A stretch of 30,452 bases of DNA from a virus, in IMG/VR virus record IMGVR_UViG_3300027797_000092, positions 1-30,452 of that record. One strand, written 5' to 3'. Position numbers and translations under genes: made by a program. The notes under the pieces were generated by a model, which did not search any database, had not been told where the DNA came from, and saw only the letters and a program-made list of their open reading frames with translations. Shown here one piece after another: positions 11,901 to 18,040 of this stretch; within the stretch, counting starts at the first letter, position 1, and each line of letters opens with the position of its first letter.

Positions 11901-14900
11901 CAGCCTAATAACACGACTTCCTATTCGACGATGACGCTCAAGAAGGGTGCAACCTTCTTGGCTTATCACGGCTCGACGAGCAAGGAACGCTTCAAGTTCC
12001 TGCGTACCGACATGAAGCCTGAAGATTCCTATTGGGCAAGACAGGGTAGTCCTGATTCTGCCATGGGTACTCACTTCACAAACGATGAGGTTCTCGCTAC
12101 TAACTTCACGCTTCGTGAGGTTGATGCAGACGGCGAAGGATTCACTTGGAGGGTCAATGAAGAAGCCGAATACGAGAAGCCCGGACCTCAGGGCCCGGCT
12201 GGACAGTTGTATGCTGTGGCGGTCCGAATGGACAAGCCCATCTACTTCTCGCACGAAGCCCAGTTACAGGCCGAAATCAAGAACGCCGGAGGTGCGGACA
12301 AACTAAAGGCTAAACTCAAGAAGGAAGGATTCGACGGAATCATCTACAAAATCCATGCCGAGGTCGTCGACCAAGCGAAGAAGGTTTCTGGATACCCCGG
12401 ATTTGAACTGACTCCAGACTTTGCCAATCAGTTCCTCAAAGACGATGTTTATGGCTACGTCCCTTTCGATGCCAAGAAGGTCAAGGACGTCGAGTACAAC
12501 CGTGGCACGTTCGACAGGACCAAGAAGGACATCCGGATGAAGCCAGCCGAGGGCGACCTTGAACCTACCGGAAAGAAGTACGACGTTCTTTCAAAACTCT
12601 TTACCTCAAGGTTCTTGGGACGTTATTCCAAGGAAAACGGAGGCATCCTCGACGGCATTACCATTAAAGTAGAATACGATACTGATACATCTCCTTTTGA
12701 TGCCAACAAGCAAGACCCATACGGAATGACAATTCGTATTGATAACCCGTGGGAGGGCGGTGGCAAGGAACCGATTGCACAGATTGGTGTTCGTTTTGAA
12801 AAGGGTGCAAAGGGTGCCCAGTTTGGCGACCATGCGTTTATCACAAGAGTTGATGTTCGTAGCGACATGCGTAACAAGGGTTACGGAAAACTTATCTATT
12901 CAGAGGCTGGGGAGCGTATACGTTCTATTGGTGCGGAATACCTTTTTGGCTCGGTAGTCAACAGGGATAACATTCCCTTCTACATTCGTGAAGAAATCTT
13001 TGGTAAAGGTTCTACTCGTCAGCCAAACGCTCCGGGTGGTTCTACCATCACTAAACTAGACCCCAACGCTTACTACAAGCCCGCCGAAGATGGCGGCCAG
13101 CCTCCCCGGAACATCAAAGAGTTCTTGGCCGAGCAGGGCAACAAGTTTGACCCAGCCTCTCTTGTTAGTTCTATTATTCGCCATAGAAAAGATGCTGATG
13201 ATGAGTCTCCTATTTACTCTAGAATCTTAGACTTTGGTAAGAATAAGCACGGACAGTTCTACCGTCTGATTGGAGAAAAAAGGTATCAGGAAATTGTTAA
13301 ATCTAATGAGACACCTGCTAGAAAGCAGAGTCTTATCCGTGAAGCGTCTTCAATGTTTGGAGGAGACAGGTTCTCGAACTACAAGGACCCTGCTGACTTC
13401 AACAAGTGGCTTGGACGCATCTACGACGAAGTCCAATTCCCGGGAGCCAACGAACCTAAGGTCGAGATTCCCAAGCCTAAGGCCATCGACACGGGGGCCT
13501 TCCGCACGTTGCTTGAGGACGTCGAATCTACGCTAGACTCCACGTCCTTCACCAAGGACCACACGACCGAACTGTACGGCAACAAGTCTGGCACCAAGAA
13601 AGGCATCCTTAAGACCGCCGCCGAAGCACTAGAAGCCTACGACAAGGCTACGACGAAGGAAGCCAAAGACGTAGCCATCTCGGAGATTGTCGACCAAGTC
13701 GAGTCGCTCCGTGAGATACTTAATGAACTAGAAGATGTTCAATCTAACTCCGAGGCGTTTGAGAACACCGAAGGGTACCAGCGTCGTGAGGAACAGATTG
13801 AGGCCCTTACCGAAGCCGTGGACGTCTTAGACGACGCCATCAAGCCGGACGACATGGGCGATGCTCAAGCGAGCATGAAGCCTGTTGAGGGCGAGGGAGG
13901 ACCTAATGCCATGGTTTCTGACCGTGGCGTAAGCAGTCCGTTGAATCACACCTTTGTGAAGATTCCAAAGGGAGAGAGTCCTGACCCAACTAAACACACT
14001 TTTGAACAGTACCTTGAATGGAAGTCTCGTCCTAAGAACGGTGGTCAAATCATTATTCGTGACGCCCTAGATTTCATTATTGGTCAGGGCGGATTTATGT
14101 CTGCGACGGCTGAGATGTTAAAGATTTTGGTTGAAGATACAAAATCGGTTTATCGTGCCGACGTTGCAAATAGACTCAGTCTTCTTGATAGAACCGTAAG
14201 TCTTTCTAAAAACGGAGGACAAGGCGGTATTGAGAATACTCAACTCCCCGGACCGGGAAGCGACAGAATGCAGAACCAGCCAATGATGGGCACCCTTGCG
14301 GACCTCATTGATTCGTATAAGAAAAAATGGGCCGGAGAGCCCGGTGGAACTCCGGCTAATTCACTTGCCGCACAGGGCATCCAAGGTCGTGGGTTTGAAG
14401 GCGTATTCTTTGAGGAGGTGATGCACACCTTTCACGGAGAAGCACTCCGTCCACAAAAATCAATGGGAAGTAGTACTCCTCCCGGCTATGAGTCTAATGC
14501 TTCTGCGGCAACTGTTCGTAGTCTATTTGTAAGGCAACATGGCGGCAACAACGTAAGCGGACAACAATGGATTACTATGAAGAATAGTTTTATCAATGAT
14601 GTCAGCGTACGCATTAGAAATTATGGGCGTCAGTTAAATAGTAACCTAATTTCTCAATTTGCATACGACGCCAAAATTGATGGAATGCGTACTGAGATTG
14701 CCGCCGCCCGTGTCTTGAAGGTGTACGAGCATGCACTTAATAACCTTGAAGTAGTTAGTCGTGAAACTACTTACGACAGGAAAGCCAACGTTTCGGGAGT
14801 AGTTGTAAAAAAGACAAAACTTATCAACTTGATTAAGAACAAGATTAACATTGTTGACCCAATTGAAAATATGCATGGTAAAAGTCCTTTTGAGTTAGGA

Positions 14901-15797
14901 AGGCATAACCTTGCTGATGGTTCGTACATGAAACGTGAAAGTGTCCTTGTAAGAAAAGATTCTGGCTATGACTTTATGAAGGATGATTCGGAAAGATTTG
15001 GAAAACTTGGTAACAAAGGCATTTACCGATTCTGGAATCCAATAGAGTTTATGATTATGGCGTTTTCTGACCCATACGATACCGCCTTGCTTCGTGACAT
15101 TCCTGCGGTTGACATGGGCGACCTAGATGTTTTTGAGCGTGGTAAAAGTTCATTCCCTAAGGACCCGAATGACCCGCTTGGCAACCCCGTTCGTCCTAGT
15201 GGAGTCCGTGGACTTACTCGTTGGTTTAAGAATCTTGGCGGAGTAATCTCTCAGTACTTTGATGCCATCACTAAGTTTTATGACATTGGAAGCAAAGCAA
15301 AGACCTTGCTTGAGCAAAACGTAGAGGAGTCGCTCCGACTCATTTCTACCCATAGGGAGAAGGACATTAAGCCTCGTCAGGCAAAACCCGCCCCTCCTCC
15401 GACTCCACCTACGCCGCCACCTACGCCCCCACCTACGCCGCCACCTACGCCCCCACCTACGCCGCCGCCTACTCCTCCGCCTACGCCGCCGCCTACTCCT
15501 CCGCCTACTCCTCCGGCTCCCCCGCCTTCTCCGCCAACTCCTCCGACTCCGCCTACGCCTCCAGTCCCGACGCCTAGTCCTCTCCCCGGGCCTGTTCGTC
15601 AGCCAGCCGTTATCTGGAGGTCTTGGACCAACGATACTGCCGCAAATGGCTCCATGTGGCGTAACGGGGTAGGGTATGCTATCACCTATCTTGCAGGGCG
15701 TAAGTTCCGTCTCTACAACCCACAGAACGCACTTGTCGGCATCTACAACGACCTTGAAGAAGCCAAGCGACGAGTCCGTAGAGACGAACCAAAATGA
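5949..15797 (+). CDS. Giant polyvalent ejection protein: zincin, ADP-ribosyltransferase-like modules, GNAT
   Basis: A 3,282-residue virion protein in the gp16-like position. Residues 1-200 are acidic and helical; 215-240 and 391-441 are Gly/Ala zipper-like hydrophobic segments suited to membrane insertion. HELFH at 574-578 with Glu674/675 further on fits a metallopeptidase (HExxH zincin). About 1440-1600 holds a first ADP-ribosyltransferase-like module (His-Gly-Thr at 1452, 'KAVFFAASDE', 'DVVVIHNVMDGG'). About 1640-1910 is a divergent one ending 'GFDAVVVPD...SSPNVKASSNYGEF', and 1990-2190 a third (His-Gly-Ser at 2007, 'GFDGIIYK'). 2298-2352 is a GNAT fold with RNKGYGK at 2308. 2380-2640 is helical, and a degenerate zincin-like EEVMH lies at 2822-2826. 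A Pro/Thr tract (3147-3214) precedes a 68-residue C-terminal domain. Six copies of a Lys-Pro-(Ala/Val)-(Glu/Asp) element separate the modules. Polyvalent proteins of this type are known to enter the host with phage DNA; the targets here are unknown. Confidence 0.75.
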   Translation: MADLLRKKVVEPVQGSMFASPQQLDEEQQLLSQLTPDELKDAQDELDSPITGEELAQIMSEDTRYKPTADEYTVYKQWMKTREVDVIDAFTSGFGQVLSDLGTAVEAGWEADDKVAKALPTIFEGFARGTRDFYGMLAQSQDPNSVLFKFKNVLAGDGSDPVAEYEQFLQAREFNAISMDILGGKTSGSKELFGVEIDKDMMIPEMAQAISYIADPSLFIPGGAVGAVAKAGARAIGAGHFAASIIRAAGRVQGIKDLVMSGALRVAGAPLELIGRATSGTIDGAVARGSALFGDIIGMSPQAFHQTLQGAGLATSALRVPGWSTVSDAYYAANVIGGFGETIGAIGRQVGREQRGILSYAARALKAEAGSLTPQAKRMLQIVDAVDPLFGYAYAAGDAALEGATIGGVLGGLAGGLEGAAAGAGSGSALGAIGGVVGRGVTDIHRERTRVQADMVIEGLKDTDKNQFDSMMLLRALGQVHDKSYDHIIVGLDTVAPGARLHMHDGATFEAYLQKNKLVDRFDPDRPGRVLRGEDPANPTQYHRWEGLVVQKDKSGNTDIFINTEWARKNAIGHELFHGIMRSSVYAKNFTDAVTQSILGVRGTKGELIRAGEVPTAEAYEMFKRYIDIEYKDPAIKKAKIDQLDAAMKEFETTGGLISESGLEGRSVLENLSEEFGAYYFNHWLDDKSPDYLFFGGKLPGVRGVVDNLKMGWLSFTEARLKKSMPDFDFSRKVIDERTGKPRQEFIDEVFRRDGRRTRLSSLDFLMRDLVRAAAGINTADNLILRNMTPEQRAKFTETHGLDGLFRRDRKGGARETSEAQMRRENQTRVQGIIDTVNTIPAAERGTQTIVDVNGDTAVIGTFTDRELEVIVKNGHMSQALADKYKTIREVAAKGGKGENVLQANYWAESMEQGSGTSPGRVVNVAGEARVVPMTRRVFVPHSLETVITMTSKGEANFGVLAHSLDFDNLGRRSQAVYSQPDARTLYGNDYDSFQADFYRYLQNLSDPNAIPSADLFGGGIDGAKKRNFFHEVLGSAIKQGESYINPPRPGYAGPAGRGEFFAYQTLRIDRMSHVAVRPDIVPYDHKQVYDRTRRNYKPSELEAEQTPNGTLYKHPLGYNIISKGSMARAYDSQGNALGSFSSTDQASRAITREVKRRDKEVYGSVVRQSASEQKMFKPVDGDEAAEAVRIGDLYETEAMKKFTDGIQNIVRQTADESFEDYSRGIRNGVVTKRQAEQLVMLAENAYKGDMRIEQLEQKLDLLEKEGANGFRMARYSQPIEDIINKHFNPQNDSFVARHPMANLGGTDALLRAAKSAESPDEVLINLAFELKGTNRGMTMPRARAIANELAPHANELFNQVKMFSEADNIRKELKRPAAGERNYYKNRTNLAEQAKKVKAVREYIDTLDPEKVYDGLGRHLVDSLPLRRIYQSDVYTSQFDTGVPFVATVVHGTPNVDLLKAREMDPARGGQTTGARSAHKAVFFAASDETVLSPIYQSSPTNPDTINPDGSLKSYRMLKASIKANNPFVADMSMIPRDDKAGYLGIRGVVDEAFGKGHDVVVIHNVMDGGDFDTVFAIRNDVAKDQHRVIETTLDKEAGASPLPRGEGPDGQPMTVGTKYLKPAEGDMAPDWQSDRANAARKDQPRKLWAYPDTPQFRKWAGGLPFIKGVAQQLRPADMEKGFVTTVFKGVSQKRNFDEFGERQVKKYWDPKTGETVTRRTDQYGMNLAGRMDPNYFISEQNTAEGFADTGDMADMYYLRSEKPAVLTKLKDVSKRNPELDKVLRSFWESTVKDEFADEPEFGKGTMYEGLVEFDYNAFLKMVEEGRFLMDGPEGYDKKDVHFKGDEETIMETWGERWNKMNRFLLENGFDAVVVPDRTMNDDAPTIIADQSSPNVKASSNYGEFSRDDARYNFKPAEGDMPSGPLRDFESVKEDKKFKAFAKGTEIVDPIDDFSGPANYIEKHGEDIGSFVNFWDEMAKVWLQPNNTTSYSTMTLKKGATFLAYHGSTSKERFKFLRTDMKPEDSYWARQGSPDSAMGTHFTNDEVLATNFTLREVDADGEGFTWRVNEEAEYEKPGPQGPAGQLYAVAVRMDKPIYFSHEAQLQAEIKNAGGADKLKAKLKKEGFDGIIYKIHAEVVDQAKKVSGYPGFELTPDFANQFLKDDVYGYVPFDAKKVKDVEYNRGTFDRTKKDIRMKPAEGDLEPTGKKYDVLSKLFTSRFLGRYSKENGGILDGITIKVEYDTDTSPFDANKQDPYGMTIRIDNPWEGGGKEPIAQIGVRFEKGAKGAQFGDHAFITRVDVRSDMRNKGYGKLIYSEAGERIRSIGAEYLFGSVVNRDNIPFYIREEIFGKGSTRQPNAPGGSTITKLDPNAYYKPAEDGGQPPRNIKEFLAEQGNKFDPASLVSSIIRHRKDADDESPIYSRILDFGKNKHGQFYRLIGEKRYQEIVKSNETPARKQSLIREASSMFGGDRFSNYKDPADFNKWLGRIYDEVQFPGANEPKVEIPKPKAIDTGAFRTLLEDVESTLDSTSFTKDHTTELYGNKSGTKKGILKTAAEALEAYDKATTKEAKDVAISEIVDQVESLREILNELEDVQSNSEAFENTEGYQRREEQIEALTEAVDVLDDAIKPDDMGDAQASMKPVEGEGGPNAMVSDRGVSSPLNHTFVKIPKGESPDPTKHTFEQYLEWKSRPKNGGQIIIRDALDFIIGQGGFMSATAEMLKILVEDTKSVYRADVANRLSLLDRTVSLSKNGGQGGIENTQLPGPGSDRMQNQPMMGTLADLIDSYKKKWAGEPGGTPANSLAAQGIQGRGFEGVFFEEVMHTFHGEALRPQKSMGSSTPPGYESNASAATVRSLFVRQHGGNNVSGQQWITMKNSFINDVSVRIRNYGRQLNSNLISQFAYDAKIDGMRTEIAAARVLKVYEHALNNLEVVSRETTYDRKANVSGVVVKKTKLINLIKNKINIVDPIENMHGKSPFELGRHNLADGSYMKRESVLVRKDSGYDFMKDDSERFGKLGNKGIYRFWNPIEFMIMAFSDPYDTALLRDIPAVDMGDLDVFERGKSSFPKDPNDPLGNPVRPSGVRGLTRWFKNLGGVISQYFDAITKFYDIGSKAKTLLEQNVEESLRLISTHREKDIKPRQAKPAPPPTPPTPPPTPPPTPPPTPPPTPPPTPPPTPPPTPPPTPPAPPPSPPTPPTPPTPPVPTPSPLPGPVRQPAVIWRSWTNDTAANGSMWRNGVGYAITYLAGRKFRLYNPQNALVGIYNDLEEAKRRVRRDEPK
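15388..15585 (+). repeat. Pro/Thr-coding minisatellite (9-bp units)
   Basis: A tandem array of about twenty imperfect 9-bp units encoding Pro-Pro-Thr, with a few Ala/Ser variants near the end. It forms a stiff extended linker between the body of the giant protein and its small C-terminal domain, and is likely to vary in copy number by slippage. Confidence 0.85.
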
Positions 15798-16135
15798 CAA
15801 CCGGACCAGACTACGAAGCGGCCATCCAAGATTTTAAACGAGGAGGATGGATTACCGCTTTGTTCGGTGGTGCCGGGATGCTTGCTCGCTTGTTAGTAAC
15901 AGACGAGGCTCATCCTGCTCTTTGGTGGACTCGGCGTATCCTAGCGTCCGTTATCATTGGAGTGTTGTCCTACTTTGCAGTCTGGCCGCTTGAACTGGCT
16001 GGCATTTATAAGTCTGTAATCTTAACCTTTTCCGGAATGGCTGGCCCTGAACTTATTGACTGGGTCATTAGACAGTTCCAAAACGCACCAGACCTCAATG
16101 GCACCAAACGTAAAAGCAAAGCAAAGCGTCGTTGA
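15794..16135 (+). CDS. Holin
   Basis: A 113-residue membrane protein with three predicted transmembrane segments (about residues 17-35, 48-66 and 70-90) and a strongly basic C-terminus (KRKSKAKRR). Size, three-TM layout and a charged tail fit class I phage holins. It starts within the stop of the giant gene (ATGA) and is followed by two more membrane proteins, forming a lysis cassette at the end of the late gene run. It would make inner-membrane holes that release or activate the muralytic enzyme. No dual start motif is visible. Confidence 0.65.
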   Translation: MTTGPDYEAAIQDFKRGGWITALFGGAGMLARLLVTDEAHPALWWTRRILASVIIGVLSYFAVWPLELAGIYKSVILTFSGMAGPELIDWVIRQFQNAPDLNGTKRKSKAKRR

Positions 16136-16430
16136 AAGCATAATCTTTCTTCAGTCGATTTTCTTAGTAGCCTTTGGGTTGGCCGGGTTCATGGCCGCTA
16201 GTACGGTGGTTGCAGGGATAAAGGCAATTACGAACGCATCATCTGCCGCCGCCATTATCACCGAAGGTAGCATCGTTACGGAAAACGAAATAGTAAACAT
16301 TACTGACGCTAAGAACGTTATTAACAACTTTGAGATAGTATGCACAAGTTCACTAGTAATCGGAATGGTCGTAGTAATCGCAAGCGTCGTTCGCCTTGCC
16401 TTAAAAGCAAAGGGAAAGAAAAATGGTTAG
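16098..16430 (+). CDS. Two-TM membrane protein of the lysis cassette
   Basis: A 110-residue protein with hydrophobic segments near residues 14-37 and 80-100 and a basic C-terminus (LKAKGKKNG). ATG 16098 is chosen because an in-frame TTG at 16056 sits deeper inside the holin gene; the chosen start still overlaps the holin gene by 38 bases in another frame. The loop of about 40 residues between the segments is polar and Asn/Thr-rich. Position between holin and a spanin-like lipoprotein suggests a second holin, antiholin or other lysis factor, but there is no diagnostic motif. Confidence 0.6.
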   Translation: MAPNVKAKQSVVESIIFLQSIFLVAFGLAGFMAASTVVAGIKAITNASSAAAIITEGSIVTENEIVNITDAKNVINNFEIVCTSSLVIGMVVVIASVVRLALKAKGKKNG

Positions 16431-17208
16431 ACCGCATCTGGCAGTTCTTGTTGTCACGCTTCTCACGCTGACCGGATGTTCCTCTACTGAGGTCGTTGAA
16501 CCCGTGGCTAAAGGTGTGGTCAAGATAGTTGAGAACAAGGAGAAGGACGACTTCATTACTCGAATTGAACATGAGGCTTCCGAAGCGGCCGCCGCCTTGA
16601 CGGTGGCACAGCCCGGCGTTAAGCCTCCTCATTCTAAGTTAGTTGAATTGACAACCGAACGTATGGCTGGGGTTAAGAAACCTTCTGCCGAGCAGGTGAA
16701 AAAATACGAGGACGCTCTTAAGTCCGAAGCCCTGATGAACACGGAGAAAGATAAAGCCAAGAAAGTAGACGCCGAGACAACCGAACTTTACACCCGGGTT
16801 GAGCAAGTTGACACCGAGAACAAGGGCCTCAAGGAGAAGTTGCGTTTGCTAGAAGAACAACGTCAGTCCGAGATTAGGCAGGAAGCCTATGAAGACCTCC
16901 GGGATATGTGCCTGTTGCTTTGTAGCATCCTTGTTGTTGCCGGGGTAGGCATCGCCCTCATCGGCTATTGGATGGGCAAGGGAGTCAAGGCAGGGGTGCT
17001 TGTGGCCCTAGCCGGGTTGTCCGTAGGGGCGGCACCGCTTGTCATCCAAGACATTGTCGAGGCCGCTTGGTTTAAGTGGACCGTTGGAGCAGTTGTAGTA
17101 GCCGGGATAGCCTATGGCATCTACGAACTGTTCGACACGGACGTTAAGGTAAGGCGGAAAAAGGCCAGCCAGCAACTCGATGCAGTTCCTGAACGGGGAC
17201 CAGAATAA
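16423..17208 (+). CDS. Spanin-like lipoprotein with coiled coil and three C-terminal TM segments
   Basis: A 261-residue protein. Residues 1-18 form a lipoprotein signal peptide with lipobox LTG-Cys19. Residues 40-158 are charged and helical, with coiled-coil-like heptads at about 95-155 ('LYTRVEQVDTENKGLKEKL'). Three hydrophobic segments follow (161-183, 190-210, 217-236), then a basic tail. An outer-membrane lipid anchor, a periplasmic coiled coil and C-terminal inner-membrane anchoring is the layout of unimolecular spanins (phage T1 gp11 type), which fuse the two membranes in the last step of lysis. Known u-spanins have one C-terminal TM segment, so three is unusual. It overlaps the preceding gene by 8 bases and its 3' end overlaps a convergent gene by 65 bases. 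Confidence 0.6.
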   Translation: MVRPHLAVLVVTLLTLTGCSSTEVVEPVAKGVVKIVENKEKDDFITRIEHEASEAAAALTVAQPGVKPPHSKLVELTTERMAGVKKPSAEQVKKYEDALKSEALMNTEKDKAKKVDAETTELYTRVEQVDTENKGLKEKLRLLEEQRQSEIRQEAYEDLRDMCLLLCSILVVAGVGIALIGYWMGKGVKAGVLVALAGLSVGAAPLVIQDIVEAAWFKWTVGAVVVAGIAYGIYELFDTDVKVRRKKASQQLDAVPERGPE

Positions 17209-17560
17209 CTTCTGACCTGTTGTCGTCGCCGCCACGACAGACTCTAGCACCGTACTTAGCAGGGTCTTTGTAGACGGCCCGGAGGAATTGTTTAAGTTCC
17301 TCTACCCTAAACATGAAAGCCATGACGGCTTGGCCACGTTCGCTAAAGATGTGCAACCAATAGTCTGATTGAGTGGTCGTGATGCCGGATGGTTTATCCC
17401 GACAGCGAAACTCAAACACGGCATTCTTTGTTGTCATCCAAGTGTCTCGTTCAGTCTTTACCTCAACCTTGGCTTGGTCGGTCCCAAGCCACATTAGCCA
17501 TCGTTCGCCTTGCTGGCCAAACTGAAGGTCTGCGTCAAACTTTGGGTTAAAACCCGACAT
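17144..17560 (-). CDS. PD-(D/E)XK-type nuclease-like protein
   Basis: A 138-residue protein starting at ATG 17560, which overlaps the upstream stop (TGATG). Residues 9-35 hold Asp11, Glu19 and then Glu33-Val-Lys35, followed by 'TERDTWMTTKNAVFEF' and 'SGITTTQSDYWLHIF'. The E-x-K pair on a beta strand, a preceding acidic residue and the downstream 'SGI..T..DYW' fit small phage PD-(D/E)XK nucleases. It is the last gene of the minus-strand early operon that also encodes ERF and replication proteins, so a role in recombination or host DNA degradation is plausible. The C-terminal 22 codons overlap, on the other strand, the spanin-like gene. Confidence 0.55.
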   Translation of the reverse strand: MSGFNPKFDADLQFGQQGERWLMWLGTDQAKVEVKTERDTWMTTKNAVFEFRCRDKPSGITTTQSDYWLHIFSERGQAVMAFMFRVEELKQFLRAVYKDPAKYGARVCRGGDDNRSEVILVPVQELHRVAGWPFSALP

Positions 17561-17853
17561 CAAAGTTTCTTAGACGCTTGTTGAATGAGGAAAGCAATAC
17601 GCTCCTCTTTGAAAAGTAATTCATTCTTAAGGAAAGAGTTACGGGAGTTAAGCAACCTTACCTCTGCTGACAATTCATCAACAAACTTTCTATTGATAAA
17701 CTCAACCGTTTCTCCGTCATGCGTAATGATTAGGTTACGCAGTTCAATCAACGGCTTCTTGTCGGTCGACTTGGATTCGTTGGATTCGTTCAACATAGAC
17801 GGGGGTTCGGTCGCCAACATAGGCGTTCTGGATGTTGTAAAGGAAGTATTCAT
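17560..17853 (-). CDS. Small coiled-coil protein, unknown
   Basis: A 97-residue hypothetical protein. The C-terminal half is a likely coiled coil ('VDELSAEVRLLNSRNSFLKNELLFKEERIAFL'); the N-terminal third is Ser/Thr/Asn-rich and low complexity. ATG 17853 is chosen because it has GAGGAGG just upstream, but that gives a 110-base overlap with the previous gene, whose own codons (Glu-Glu-Ala-Asp) create the same bases. ATG 17796 (78 residues, 53-base overlap) is a good alternative and leaves the ordered part intact. Its stop overlaps the nuclease start. No function is recognised. Confidence 0.5.
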   Translation of the reverse strand: MNTSFTTSRTPMLATEPPSMLNESNESKSTDKKPLIELRNLIITHDGETVEFINRKFVDELSAEVRLLNSRNSFLKNELLFKEERIAFLIQQASKKL

Positions 17854-18040
17854 CTGCCTCCTCAAACGTCATGGTCTTGGCTAGTTCCAACAACATTTTG
17901 TTTCGGTCGTAGATGACCTTGTAAGTACCATTATAAATAGCCCAACCAATTATACAGGAATCAAACCCGTCGGCAAACAGGAGACTTTCGTCTCCCGTCT
18001 GCTCAACGAGTTCCTTCCGGGTGTCCCGCTTTCGTCCCAT
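17744..18040 (-). CDS. Conserved small phage protein, unknown
   Basis: A 98-residue protein of a type common in phage early regions: 'LLFADGFDSCIIGWAI', then 'VIYDRNKMLLELAKTMTFEEADEYFLYNIQNAYVGDRTPVYV'. The 'aDGFD..iiG', 'YDr.km', 'eeA.Eyf.yNi..ayvG..TPv' pattern is one I know from many phage hypothetical proteins; no biochemical role is known to me. It starts at ATG 18040, inside the stop of the ERF gene (TAATG), so it is translated with ERF. Confidence 0.7.
   Translation of the reverse strand: MGRKRDTRKELVEQTGDESLLFADGFDSCIIGWAIYNGTYKVIYDRNKMLLELAKTMTFEEADEYFLYNIQNAYVGDRTPVYVERIQRIQVDRQEAVD

Noticed and set aside
15150-15800. A 216-codon minus-strand frame rich in Arg/Ser
   Set aside because: It is the complement of the Pro/Thr repeat region; its composition is explained by that repeat, and the plus-strand frame is the continuous giant gene.
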